Source: Pseudomonadaceae bacterium (GTDB lineage: Bacteria > Pseudomonadota > Gammaproteobacteria > Pseudomonadales > Pseudomonadaceae). From it: a stretch of DNA of 64,000 nucleotides. Made by a program: the position numbers and the translations under genes. Positions within the stretch are counted from its first letter, which is position 1, and every line of letters begins with the position of its first letter. Of the stretch, positions 55,423 to 64,000 are shown one piece after another. The notes under the pieces are model-generated. The model was not told the origin of the DNA, ran no database searches, and was given only the letters and a program-made list of their open reading frames with translations. Location: assembly GCA_019745275.1 (NCBI GenBank), contig JAIETJ010000062.1, positions 19,709 to 83,708 on the forward strand. Direction: 5' to 3'.

Positions 55423-56664
55423 TCACAATAAATTAAACAAATTCAACGACGCAACTTTAACGTAGCTTTTTTGCGCGGCCTCCAGCACCACGGTTTGCGA
55501 TGAGAGGCGCGACAGGGCTTCGGCGTAGTCCAGTTCACGCAAATCGGCTTGCACCGACTTATTGATCAGGGTGACGTCTTCGTTGTCGGTTTGGGTGGAC
55601 TCAATAATGTTTAAGCGCGCGCCAACTTGCCCTCGGGCTTGCAAGACGATGCCAAGATTGCTGTCCAAGTTGGTCAGCCCTGCCGCAACGGCATCACGAA
55701 CATCACGACCGCCTTGCGGGGTATTAATGGCTGAGTTCAGCACCTGACGCAAGGTGGCGATGGTATTGAGGATGCCGACTTTATTCGGCGGCGGCGTGGC
55801 GGGGTTGGCATCTGGTCCGGTAATGGTAAATACCGTACCGGCTGGCGGCGCGCCATTGACGTAAAAGGCTGCGCCGGAGAAGTGCACCAGCGTATCGGTC
55901 GTGCTGTTTAACTTCCCAGCCGTGGCAACACCTGGCAATGGCAGTGTGGTAAGGGTGTACTTAAGTGGGTCGGGATCATTAAAGTCGAGCTGAATACCCG
56001 CCGCCGGGAAGTTGGCGAACGCTACCTCGTCCTCGACCAACATGCCACTGAGGGCCGTGGCCGGTGCCGGCGGCACCGAGCTGAGCGACAAGCGCGAGGC
56101 ATTGATGGCGTTTTCAAATACCTCTTGGCCGTTATCGTTAATCTGCAACTCAAGCGAACTGGCGATTTGCAGCTTGCGCGAGCCTTCATCGCCGTTATAG
56201 GTGTAACTGCCGTCGGCATTGCGCGCAAAAGGCGGGGTTTTCCCTTGAAACCCCGAAAACAAGTACTCGCCACGTGCGTTGCGTGAGTTCATTAGCGATA
56301 ACAATTCGTTTTCACGTTCCCCCAACTCGCTGCCTATCGCTTGGCGATCTGTTTGGCTGAGCGCGCCATTGCCCGCTTGCACGGTCAGTTCGCGCACCCG
56401 CTGCAAAATATTGGTCACCGAGTTCAGGGTGCTTTCTTCTTGGGTCAGGCTGCTATTGGCCGCCGACAAGTTGTTGTCGTACTGGCTGAGAATGTTTTGC
56501 TGCTGCTCCAATTGCAGCAGGCGCACCGAGGCCACCGGATCGTCCGCCGGGGTCAGAATGCGATTGCCGGTGCTGATCTGCTCTTGGGTGCGGGTCACGT
56601 CAGCATAATTGCGCTGAATACCGACAACCCCATTGTTGAACGCTTGTATGGTTGAAATACGCAT
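55423..56664 (-). CDS. flgL: FlgL, hook-filament junction protein
   Basis: 413 residues with flagellin-like ends: MRISTIQAFNNGVVGIQ at the N-terminus and LSSQTVVLEAAQKSYVKVA at the C-terminus. The central insert is variable. Start ATG at 56664 with AGAGG upstream; a GTG at 56667 is three bases earlier. Last gene of the flgFGHIJKL unit. Confidence 0.97.
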   Translation of the reverse strand: MRISTIQAFNNGVVGIQRNYADVTRTQEQISTGNRILTPADDPVASVRLLQLEQQQNILSQYDNNLSAANSSLTQEESTLNSVTNILQRVRELTVQAGNGALSQTDRQAIGSELGERENELLSLMNSRNARGEYLFSGFQGKTPPFARNADGSYTYNGDEGSRKLQIASSLELQINDNGQEVFENAINASRLSLSSVPPAPATALSGMLVEDEVAFANFPAAGIQLDFNDPDPLKYTLTTLPLPGVATAGKLNSTTDTLVHFSGAAFYVNGAPPAGTVFTITGPDANPATPPPNKVGILNTIATLRQVLNSAINTPQGGRDVRDAVAAGLTNLDSNLGIVLQARGQVGARLNIIESTQTDNEDVTLINKSVQADLRELDYAEALSRLSSQTVVLEAAQKSYVKVASLNLFNLL

Positions 56665-56745
56665 CACGTTGACCTCTACGCTAAACAGCGGATGTAAGCG
56701 TTGCGACTGGCATTACCGCTAAATCGCAGCTACCTGCGCCTAGCG

Positions 56746-58773
56746 CTACCTAAATGTACTAATCAGGGTGTCGAACAACGAGCGGGCGACCTGAATGATC
56801 TGCGCCGAGGCGTTGTAGTACTGTTCAAACTTAATCAAGTTAGCGGCCTCTTCATCAAGATTGACCGCGGCTAGCGAATCACGATTATTGGTGGCCTGTT
56901 TGAGAATGGTGCTCGTAGCGTCGCTGTCTTGCCGAGCTTGCGCAGTTAGGCTGCCAACCCGACCGACCAGATCACCATAACCATCGGAAAAATTTACCCC
57001 ACTACTGGCCGGAAAACTGGGGTCAACTCCAACGGTGGCTTTGGATTGCAAATTCGCCAACTTGAGGCCATTGCGGTTATCCGAAACACCGCTGGCATTG
57101 AAGCCCAAGGTAAACGTATCTCCGTCCTGCGGGCGACCACTAAACGTTTGAGTAATATTGAAGGTGCTCGTGCCTGAGGTAATGGTGTAGCTCAAGGCGT
57201 TGTTTTGCCCGGGAATAATTGCCAACGAGGCCGGTGCGACCGTGACACCCGCCGGTAATGGCGCAGGAAACTGCAAGTTACCCGTGGTCGCGTTGTAGGT
57301 CAGGGTCAAAGGCGAAAACGCCTGCAAATTCGCCGGTACCAAGGGGCTTTGGGTATTAGTAATAGTTGGCTGAGCGATTAAGCCATTACCGCGATTTTGC
57401 AGATTCGCTTGCGCGCGCAGTGGCGCGGCAAACGCCAGCTGATCGGGCTGATCCAGTACTGCAGAGATGCTGGTGGCACCGCGCCGGGTTGGTTGTAACA
57501 GAAACTTGTCATTGGCATTCGGCGCGGTGCTGACTGCAAGGCTGAAACCTTGGTCTTTGCCTCCCGCATCAGCAAAGCTCAAGGTCGCTGGGTACACACC
57601 TGGCGCCGGCGGCGTCACCGTCATCACCGCACCATCACTCAGGCGTCTGGCCGAGTAATTAACTCCGTCATATTCAACACGGTAATCACTGGTGGTCAGC
57701 ACGCTGCTGTTGGTGATATTCAGCGTGGGTTGCACAGTACCGGTATTGGTTGAAAAGACCCGTACACGAAGCGCAGTCAAGCTCGGATCATTGATATCGG
57801 TGTACAGCTTTGCGCCTACTTGACCCTTTAGATCCAAGCCCTGCCCCAACTGGGTATTGACTTGATCACCCACAGCCAAGGCCAAGCGACCAAGCGAATT
57901 AAGCGTGGTATCGAGGGTTTCGGCGCGATAACGGATGAGGCCGCCAAGCTCGCCACCGGTCAGCAGGCTGGTGATTGTCTGCCGAGAGTTACCGCTGACA
58001 AAATCCACCTCTAAACGCGTTGGGTCGGCTACCCCTTGTGAGGTTTCCAGCCGACTAGCAAGGCTACCCACCACCAATGGCTGACCGGAGCCAACAAATA
58101 AGTTAAGGGTATTGTCATCCTGTGGCACCACGGTCACACCCACATAGGTGGACAGTTTGCGGATGGCTTCCTCGCGGGCATCCAACAAATCATTCGGCTG
58201 CTGACCATTGGCCGAGGCAATAGCGATCGCGTCGTTATAACCGGCGATAGAGGTGGCTAGCCGATTAACCTGATCGGTAATCACGGTCATCTGCGTGTTA
58301 ATAAAGCCGTTTTGCTCGTTAACCCGGTCATACACGGTATTAAAGCGCCGCGCCAAACCCTGCCCTTCAGACAGCACCAGTTGCCGCGCAGGAATGTTAG
58401 CCGGGTCTTCTGCCGCAGTTTGTACCGACTTAAAAAACTTCTGTAACGCGGGCGTGAGGCCGGTAGTTGAGCCGGCCAGTAGCGCATCGAGCTGATCGAT
58501 CTGACTCTTGTAAGCCTGCACATCGCTGTTCAACGCGGTGGTGTTACGTACCTCAGCGGTTAAAAATTCGTTATAGGTGCGGCGAATATCGGTCAGCGTA
58601 GTGCCCGAGCCGATATAGCCTGCGCCGGAAAACTGCGGCGCATTGGTAGCCTGCACGGCGTCTTGACGGCTAAAGCCGGGGGTATTGACGTTAGTAATGT
58701 TGTGCCCGGTAACCGCCAGCGAGGTCTTGCTGACCGACAGTCCGGACAGGCCAATATTGAGTAAATCAGCCAT
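56746..58773 (-). CDS. flgK: FlgK, hook-associated protein 1
   Basis: 675-residue junction protein. N-terminal rod/hook motif (LLNIGLSGLSVSKTSLAVTGHN cut to GLSGLSVSKTSLAVTGHN; INTPGFSRQ-type block NVNTPGFSRQ) and C-terminal VNLDEEAANLIKFEQYYNAS are diagnostic. Normal size for Pseudomonas. Confidence 0.97.
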   Translation of the reverse strand: MADLLNIGLSGLSVSKTSLAVTGHNITNVNTPGFSRQDAVQATNAPQFSGAGYIGSGTTLTDIRRTYNEFLTAEVRNTTALNSDVQAYKSQIDQLDALLAGSTTGLTPALQKFFKSVQTAAEDPANIPARQLVLSEGQGLARRFNTVYDRVNEQNGFINTQMTVITDQVNRLATSIAGYNDAIAIASANGQQPNDLLDAREEAIRKLSTYVGVTVVPQDDNTLNLFVGSGQPLVVGSLASRLETSQGVADPTRLEVDFVSGNSRQTITSLLTGGELGGLIRYRAETLDTTLNSLGRLALAVGDQVNTQLGQGLDLKGQVGAKLYTDINDPSLTALRVRVFSTNTGTVQPTLNITNSSVLTTSDYRVEYDGVNYSARRLSDGAVMTVTPPAPGVYPATLSFADAGGKDQGFSLAVSTAPNANDKFLLQPTRRGATSISAVLDQPDQLAFAAPLRAQANLQNRGNGLIAQPTITNTQSPLVPANLQAFSPLTLTYNATTGNLQFPAPLPAGVTVAPASLAIIPGQNNALSYTITSGTSTFNITQTFSGRPQDGDTFTLGFNASGVSDNRNGLKLANLQSKATVGVDPSFPASSGVNFSDGYGDLVGRVGSLTAQARQDSDATSTILKQATNNRDSLAAVNLDEEAANLIKFEQYYNASAQIIQVARSLFDTLISTFR

Positions 58774-58845
58774 GGTTCACCTCACGCATGCGCGCCAACG
58801 GTGATTGGTTGTATGCACGACATGGCAAATAAGTCATGGCCGGCC

Positions 58846-60006
58846 TCAACCCTTGCTCGTCTCGACGTCTACCGAGGCGACGGCCTGGTAGGTCTGCATT
58901 TGTTTGGCGATTTGCGCCACTTTGTTGGCGTACTGTGGGTCGGTGGCATAGCCGGCGCGCTGCAGTTCGCGGACAAAGGTTTTAGGATTGGCGGCAGAGT
59001 CCAGCGCGCTGTCGTAACGCTCGTTGTTCTGCAAAAAACTCACGTAGTCATTGAAGCTTTGCTCGAAGGAGCCGTAGGCGCGAAACGAGGCAGATTCTTT
59101 AGTCGGCTGGCCATTCACATACTCAGTGGTCAACACCCGCGCCGAGTCGCCTTGCCAGTCGGCCGCTTTGATACCAAACAAGTTATGGCTACTAGTGCCA
59201 TCTTGCTGGCGAATAATCGACTTGCCCCAGCCGGTTTCCAGCGCCGCTTGGGCGACTAAATAACGTGGGTCCACGCCGATTTTCTCGGCGGCGGCTTGCG
59301 CCATCGGCAGCATGGTGGCAACGAATTCTTCTGGCGATTTAAACGCCGCTTTACCCGGCGCCAGCGGTGGCTGAGCCAAGCGCCGACCACTAATGGCATC
59401 CCCACCAGCCACGGTTAAGGCTTTATCGGCTGGAGCGGCATAACTCTTGGCGGCCAGCCAGTCGTTTTGCGCAGGCGCCGCACCGGCGGGCGGCACTATG
59501 CCGGCGAGCAGGCGATCCGCTAAGCGTGGCGGCAGGGAGATGCGCCGCTGATTGAGCAAGGCGCTGTCATCACGCGCACCGCTCGGTGCTGCCGACGCGG
59601 CAGCGACCCCGGAGGTTGGCAACACACCGCTGGCCACTTGCGCAAACGGATTAGCCCGGGCTGCGCCTGGGTGCAGGGATTTTGACAGTTGCCGCTCCAG
59701 CACACTGGCCAAGCCCACGCCATTCTCCTTGGACATGGTCACGGCCAGTTGTTGGTCGTACATATCGCGGTAGGTTTTACTCTCCGCGCTGTTCATGAAG
59801 TTTTCGTCGCCCAGCACATCGCCAGCCTTACGCATGGCTTTGAACATTTCATTGACGAACAGCGACTCAAACTCCTGAGCCACTTTATGAATATTGCCTT
59901 CGCTGTCGCGGTCTTTGCCGTTTTTTAACTGGCTAAGCCGGTTAAGGTCGGTAAAGGCACCCGAGTCGTGGCTAGCACTTACACCTGCACTGAGTCGTGA
60001 GTTCAT
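58846..60006 (-). CDS. flgJ: FlgJ, rod-cap muramidase
   Basis: 386 residues in two parts: the N-terminal rod-capping domain (about 30-110; QEFESLFVNEMFKAMRKA) and the C-terminal glucosaminidase domain (about 225-380) with the catalytic glutamate in AALETGWGKS and NLFGIKA. An Ala/Pro-rich linker joins them. It opens the peptidoglycan for rod growth. Confidence 0.97.
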   Translation of the reverse strand: MNSRLSAGVSASHDSGAFTDLNRLSQLKNGKDRDSEGNIHKVAQEFESLFVNEMFKAMRKAGDVLGDENFMNSAESKTYRDMYDQQLAVTMSKENGVGLASVLERQLSKSLHPGAARANPFAQVASGVLPTSGVAAASAAPSGARDDSALLNQRRISLPPRLADRLLAGIVPPAGAAPAQNDWLAAKSYAAPADKALTVAGGDAISGRRLAQPPLAPGKAAFKSPEEFVATMLPMAQAAAEKIGVDPRYLVAQAALETGWGKSIIRQQDGTSSHNLFGIKAADWQGDSARVLTTEYVNGQPTKESASFRAYGSFEQSFNDYVSFLQNNERYDSALDSAANPKTFVRELQRAGYATDPQYANKVAQIAKQMQTYQAVASVDVETSKG

Positions 60007-60015
60007 GTCCGCACC

Positions 60016-61113
60016 TCAAATAACAATCAGGTCGGCTTGCAGCGCGCCGGCTTGTTTAAGGGCTTCCAAGATCGCCATCAAATCGCTTGGCGAGGCGCCC
60101 ACTTGGTTAACCGCACGGACGATTTCATCCAGCGTGGTGCCCGGACCGAATTTGAACATGGGTTTGAGTTCTTGATCGGCGCTCACTTTTGACTTTGGCA
60201 CCACCACCGTGTCACCACCGCCAAAAGCATTTGGCTGGCTCACAATCGGCTCCTCGGTAATGGTCACGGTTAGGCTGCCGTGGGTCACGGCCGCCGGCTG
60301 CACCCGCACGTTTTGCCCGATGACGATGGTGCCGGTGCGGGCGTTGATGATGACCTTCGCCATCGCCTGCCCGGCCTCAACCTCAAGATTTTCTAAAATC
60401 GACAGGTAGTCGACGCGCTGACTTGGATCGAGCGGCGCACTGACCTGCACGGACCCCGCATCCAACGCCTGCGCAACCCCCGGACCGAGCAGCTCGTTAA
60501 TTTTGTCGACAATCCGCTTGGCGGTGGTGAAGTCGGCGCGATTAAGGTTCAGCGTCAGAGTATTGCCCTGCTCAAAAGCACTCGGCACCGGGCGCTCGAC
60601 ACTGGCGCCATTGGGAATGCGCCCAGAGGATGGCACATTCACAGTAATCTTCGAGCCGTCAGCACCTTCGGCGTCAAAACCACCGACCACCAAACTGCCT
60701 TGAGCGATGGCGTAGATATTGCCATCCACGCCCTTCAGTGGCGCCATTAACAGACTGCCGCCGCGCAAGCTTTTCGCGTTGCCGATCGAGTTAACCGTGA
60801 CATCAATGCTTTGCCCGGGCTTAGCAAACGCTGGCAAGTCGGCATACAGGGCCACGGCGGCAACGTTTTTCAACTGGGCGCTGCCGCCCACCGGAACCTT
60901 GATGCCAAACTGCGCCATCATGTTATTGAAGGTTTGCAGGGTAAACGGCGTTTGCGTGGTTTGGTCGCCGGTGCCATTCAAGCCCACCACCAAACCGTAG
61001 CCAAGCAACTGGTTAGCGCGCACGCCTTGAATTTTCGCCAAGTCCTTTAAGCGCTCAGCCTGAGCCAACGTACTCAACAGCAACAAGCTCAGACACAGCA
61101 ATATGCGTTTCAT
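60016..61113 (-). CDS. flgI: FlgI, P-ring protein
   Basis: 365 residues with a Sec signal peptide ([19 protein letters not shown]) and P-ring blocks such as [19 protein letters not shown] and [15 protein letters not shown] use the ATG at 61113 with AAGG eight bases upstream; a GTG at 61122 is three codons earlier. Follows flgH by ten bases. Confidence 0.97.
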   Translation of the reverse strand: MKRILLCLSLLLLSTLAQAERLKDLAKIQGVRANQLLGYGLVVGLNGTGDQTTQTPFTLQTFNNMMAQFGIKVPVGGSAQLKNVAAVALYADLPAFAKPGQSIDVTVNSIGNAKSLRGGSLLMAPLKGVDGNIYAIAQGSLVVGGFDAEGADGSKITVNVPSSGRIPNGASVERPVPSAFEQGNTLTLNLNRADFTTAKRIVDKINELLGPGVAQALDAGSVQVSAPLDPSQRVDYLSILENLEVEAGQAMAKVIINARTGTIVIGQNVRVQPAAVTHGSLTVTITEEPIVSQPNAFGGGDTVVVPKSKVSADQELKPMFKFGPGTTLDEIVRAVNQVGASPSDLMAILEALKQAGALQADLIVI

Positions 61114-61123
61114 GGCGAGCACC

Positions 61124-61843
61124 TTAGAACGGCCACAATGGGCTGGTCAGCATGCGGTCAACCCATCCTGGCTGGCTGGCATCGGCGAACGCGCCGGTGC
61201 CAGAATAAGTGATGCGCGAATCGGCCACCCGATTGGAAGAAACGGTGTTATCCGTGGCGATATCGTCGGGGCGAATCAAACCGGAAATACGCATTAGCTC
61301 ATCGCCAGTGTTCAGGGTTAACCACTTCTCGCCCCGCACCGAGAGCACGCCATTGGGCAACACTTCAGCCACGGTGACGGTGATAGAGCCGCTCAAGCTG
61401 TTGCTCTGCGCCGCCACGCTCTTGCCTTCGGTGTCGCGCGAGCCGCTATAGCCCACATCGAGATTGAGATTGGCCGCGTCCAGCGGATTAAGAATATTGC
61501 CCTGCCCCGGATTGTCGACCGACACCGTGCTGCCAAACAGCGAGGTCAGGCCCATCTTGGCGGTGCTGTCTTTGGCGATTTTTGAGTTAGCGCCTTTGCT
61601 CGCTTGGGTCTTCTCATTAAGGGTGATGGTGATGATGTCGCCGACCCGATACGCCTTGCGGTCGTCATACAGATTGCTGGCAAAGCCCGGTTGGAAAATC
61701 GCCCCATTGTTTTGCGCCGCGGGCAAAGGAGTACGCGGCAACACAGGCGCATAGTAGGGGTCATTGGGTTTGGCCGACGGCGCCACACAGCCGCTCAAGA
61801 GCAACGTACTCAGCGCGATAAAAAACATTATTAGCCGGCTCAT
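61124..61843 (-). CDS. flgH: FlgH, L-ring lipoprotein
   Basis: 239 residues with a lipoprotein signal: LLLSGC with the lipidated cysteine at position 19. Family blocks [19 protein letters not shown] and [11 protein letters not shown] are present, ending SPLWPF. Start ATG at 61843 with GAGG eight bases upstream. Confidence 0.97.
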   Translation of the reverse strand: MSRLIMFFIALSTLLLSGCVAPSAKPNDPYYAPVLPRTPLPAAQNNGAIFQPGFASNLYDDRKAYRVGDIITITLNEKTQASKGANSKIAKDSTAKMGLTSLFGSTVSVDNPGQGNILNPLDAANLNLDVGYSGSRDTEGKSVAAQSNSLSGSITVTVAEVLPNGVLSVRGEKWLTLNTGDELMRISGLIRPDDIATDNTVSSNRVADSRITYSGTGAFADASQPGWVDRMLTSPLWPF

Positions 61844-61885
61844 AACTATCACCTCAAGAGCAACGCAGCGCGCGCCCTTTACCCA

Positions 61886-62671
61886 TTAAAGATTTTGACT
61901 AAGGAAACCGAGCATCTGATCTGCGGTGGAAATGACTTTGGAGTTCATCTCATAGGCGCGCTGCGTGGTGATCATATTGACCAACTCCTCAACGGTGCTG
62001 ACGTTGGAGTTTTCCAGGGTGTTCTGTAGCACCGAGCCCAAACCGGTTAGGCCTGGAGTACCCACTTGCGGTGCACCGCTGGCGCCGGTTTCTAAAAACA
62101 AGTTATTGCCAATCGCCTGCAAACCGGCCGGGTTAACAAAGTCGGCGGTCTGAATGTTGCCCACTACTTGCGCGGCAGCACTGCCCGCCACCACCACCGA
62201 GACAGTGCCATCTTCGCCCACAGTTAAACTTTTCACTTCGGCCGGTAAAACAATCGCCGGTTCCAACGCATAACCTTGCGCGGTTACCAACTGGCCATTG
62301 GAGTCCAGATGAAAGGTGCCATCACGGGTATAGGAAACGCTGCCGTCGGGCTGCAGCACTTGAAAAAAACCGCGCCCGTTCACCGCCATATCCAACGGCT
62401 GCTCGGTGGTTTGCAAGCTGCCCTGATTGAACAACTTCGAGGTGCCAACGATGCGAACCCCGGTACCGACCTGCAAACCGGTCGGCAACTGAGTGTCTTG
62501 ACTGGAGTCCGCGCCGGGTTGCCGGCGAATCTGATACAGCAAGTCTTGGAACTCAGCACGATCACGCTTAAAACCGGTGGTCGAAACGTTGGCCAAGTTA
62601 TTGGAAATAGTTGTCAGGTTCAGGTCCTGAGCAGCTAAGCCGGTTTTACTGACCCACAGGGCTGGCATCAT
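61886..62671 (-). CDS. flgG: FlgG, distal rod protein
   Basis: 261 residues: LWVSKTGLAAQDLNLTTISN and NVSTTGFKRDRAEFQDLLY at the N-terminus, the FlgE/F/G/L core (LDMAVNGRGFFQVL), and the C-terminal NVSTVEELVNMITTQRAYEM. Tight spacing to flgF and flgH. Confidence 0.98.
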   Translation of the reverse strand: MMPALWVSKTGLAAQDLNLTTISNNLANVSTTGFKRDRAEFQDLLYQIRRQPGADSSQDTQLPTGLQVGTGVRIVGTSKLFNQGSLQTTEQPLDMAVNGRGFFQVLQPDGSVSYTRDGTFHLDSNGQLVTAQGYALEPAIVLPAEVKSLTVGEDGTVSVVVAGSAAAQVVGNIQTADFVNPAGLQAIGNNLFLETGASGAPQVGTPGLTGLGSVLQNTLENSNVSTVEELVNMITTQRAYEMNSKVISTADQMLGFLSQNL

Positions 62672-62729
62672 GATGATTCTCCTCGAGCGCCGGTTTCACG
62701 GCGCTGCGCGCGGCAAAAAGCCTAAGTCA

Positions 62730-63470
62730 TTAAGTGATTTGCAAAACCCGCGCCATCGCCGTGTCATTGTCTTCGGCGGTGCGCATCATCTTTACATGCA
62801 GTTCAAACTGACGGGACAGCGACAAGATGGCGGTCATTTCTTCAACCGCATTGACGTTGCTGGCCTGCAAAAAACCAGAATCCACACGCACGTTAGCGTC
62901 GGGCTGCAACTGGCCGGCGCCCTTGTAATGGATCATGCCGTCGGTGCCCTTCTGCATCTGCGCAAGGTCTGGCTTAACCAATTTAAGGCGATCAACTTGG
63001 GCCAGTACACTTGGCCCCTCGCCGAGGGCGCGAATACTGATGGTGCCGTCTTGGCCTATTTCGATTTTCTGTTCAGGCGGCACGGCAATCGGCCCACCAT
63101 TGCCCATGACCGGCAAACCGCTGCCGGTGCGCAACATACCCAAGGCATCGACCTTAAGATTGGCGCTGCGCACATAGGCCTCACTGCCATCCGCCGCCTG
63201 CACCGCCAACCAGCCCTCACCCTCAACCGCAACATCCAGCTCATTGCCGGTTTCTTGCAATGCGCCGGGGGTGAAATCAGTGCCTGGCCGCTCGCTCATG
63301 GCAAACACCCGAGTAGGCAATGCCTCGCCAAATAACGGCATGGAACGAGCCTGCTCGAAATCACGCTGAAAGCCACTGGTGGAGACGTTCGCCAAGTTAT
63401 TGGCGTGGGCGCGCTGAGCCAAGGTGTTCTGGCTGGCGCCGGTCATGGCGACATACAACATTTTGTCCAT
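62730..63470 (-). CDS. flgF: FlgF, proximal rod protein
   Basis: 246 residues with LANVSTSGFQRDFEQ, the rod core LDVAVEGEGWLAVQ and the C-terminal NVNAVEEMTAILSLSRQFE. I use the ATG at 63470 (MDKMLYVAMTG) with GGAGG six bases upstream; the frame is open to 63503. First gene of flgFGHIJKL, behind a sigma-54 element. Confidence 0.97.
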   Translation of the reverse strand: MDKMLYVAMTGASQNTLAQRAHANNLANVSTSGFQRDFEQARSMPLFGEALPTRVFAMSERPGTDFTPGALQETGNELDVAVEGEGWLAVQAADGSEAYVRSANLKVDALGMLRTGSGLPVMGNGGPIAVPPEQKIEIGQDGTISIRALGEGPSVLAQVDRLKLVKPDLAQMQKGTDGMIHYKGAGQLQPDANVRVDSGFLQASNVNAVEEMTAILSLSRQFELHVKMMRTAEDNDTAMARVLQIT

Positions 63471-63525
63471 GGCTTGCCTCCTAGGGGGGCGCTCATTGCC
63501 CATTGCTCAGTTAGTACTTAACCAA

Positions 63526-63541
63526 AGCAATCCCTATGCCA
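63526..63541 (-). promoter_or_regulatory. Sigma-54 promoter upstream of flgF
   Basis: Minus strand TGGCATAGGGATTGCT matches the -24/-12 consensus with exact spacing. Predicted start near 63515, about 45 bases before the flgF ATG. Lies just after the flgE terminator. Confidence 0.82.
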
Positions 63542-63590
63542 CAGCAAAAATATTTTCTAACCTACTGAAATATAAGCAATTAATAAAACT

Positions 63591-63610
63591 AAAAAGCCCC
63601 TCGCGGGGCT
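63591..63610 (-). terminator. Rho-independent terminator after flgE
   Basis: On the minus strand AGCCCC-GCGA-GGGGCT followed by TTTTTAGTTTT: a classic stem plus U-tract, about 64 bases past the flgE stop. Confidence 0.88.
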
Positions 63611-63673
63611 TCTAGTCAAATTAACGGCGAGAGTCTGCCACCTGAGGCGCAGCCGCTTGCCGCTGTAAACCCA

Positions 63674-64000
63674 TCAACGCAGGTTGATAATGGTCTGGGT
63701 AATAGCGCTCTCGGTTTCAATCGACTTGGCATTAGCTTGGTAGTTACGCTGCGCCACGATCAAGTTCACCAACTGATCCGACAGCTCAACGTTGGAGTCT
63801 TCCAGCGCGCCCGACTGCAACGCCCCCAATGTGCCACTGCGCGGCGTACCGACCACCGGCTCGCCGGATTCGAACGACTGAATCCAGGCGGTCTTGCCCA
63901 CCGGAGTCAAGCCCTGCTGGTTAGCAAAGTTGGCTAACACCACTTGCCCTTGCGTTTTTGACTGACCATTGGTGTAACGGGCAAAGATGATCCCAGTGTC
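63674..64000 (-). CDS. flgE: FlgE, hook protein (C-terminal part)
   Basis: The last 108 codons of the hook protein; the frame is open to the window edge. Visible: [20 protein letters not shown], then [17 protein letters not shown] and the C-terminal hook/rod signature [19 protein letters not shown] followed by [12 protein letters not shown]. The rest lies to the right of the window. Confidence 0.97.
   Translation of the reverse strand, partial: DTGIIFARYTNGQSKTQGQVVLANFANQQGLTPVGKTAWIQSFESGEPVVGTPRSGTLGALQSGALEDSNVELSDQLVNLIVAQRNYQANAKSIETESAITQTIINLR

Overview
The window is the polar-flagellum and chemotaxis supercluster of a Pseudomonas-like gammaproteobacterium. The assignment rests on gene order: ccmAB beside cheW-parP-parC-motDC-cheBAZY-fliA-fleN-flhFA, the fli operons, fleQSR, the flagellin locus, a glycosylation island and the flg genes. 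Protein motifs (FleQ LFRS, FleN, FlhF, MotCD, HptB/HsbR/HsbA) agree. Almost everything lies on the minus strand; the one exception is a two-gene plus-strand pair at 1.56-3.43 kb. No tRNA, rRNA, CRISPR array or insertion sequence was seen.

Layout from left to right (transcription mostly runs right to left): 0.07-1.4 kb, ccmB and ccmA (cytochrome c maturation). 1.6-3.4 kb, a FliK-like protein and a FlhB C-terminal-domain protein, plus strand. 3.6-12.6 kb, DUF2802 protein, CheW, ParP-like, ParC-like, MotD, MotC, CheB, CheA, CheZ, CheY. 12.7-17.8 kb, FliA, FleN, FlhF, FlhA. 18.0-23.5 kb, FlhB and FliR to FliL. 23.7-27.6 kb, FliK and the HptB-HsbR-HsbA signalling module. 27.7-33.6 kb, FliJ to FliE. 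33.8-38.1 kb, FleR, FleS, FleQ. 38.3-44.0 kb, a FliT-like protein, two FliS proteins, FliD, FlaG and two flagellins. 44.3-55.3 kb, the flagellin glycosylation island. 55.4-64.0 kb, flgL to flgE (flgE runs off the right edge).

Regulation can partly be read from the sequence. Sigma-54 (-24/-12) elements with correct GG-GC spacing precede flhA, fliL, fliE, fleS and flgF; weaker ones precede fliD and one flagellin gene. A full sigma-28 (FliA) element precedes the other flagellin gene, and a perfect sigma-28 -10 box precedes the first gene of the glycosylation island. fleQ has a plausible sigma-70 promoter. This fits the known Pseudomonas hierarchy: FleQ, then sigma-54 genes including fleSR, then FleR-dependent genes, then FliA/FlgM-controlled genes.

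The most interesting regions are these. (1) The island encodes a VioA-type aminotransferase, ACP, KAS III, SDR, two hexapeptide acyltransferases, a Rieske oxygenase, a two-part FkbM methyltransferase and a 1175-residue multidomain glycosyltransferase, which together suggest an acylated, possibly hydroxylated and O-methylated amino-dideoxysugar on flagellin; it also holds a decayed methyltransferase pseudogene. (2) The divergent FliK-like/FlhB-C pair. (3) Four repeats of a short acidic motif in the CheA linker. (4) Two flagellin genes with different promoter classes. (5) Several perfect palindromes just upstream of flagellar genes. I found no clearly new defence or mobile system. All promoter, terminator and start-codon choices are readings of the sequence, not experimental data.
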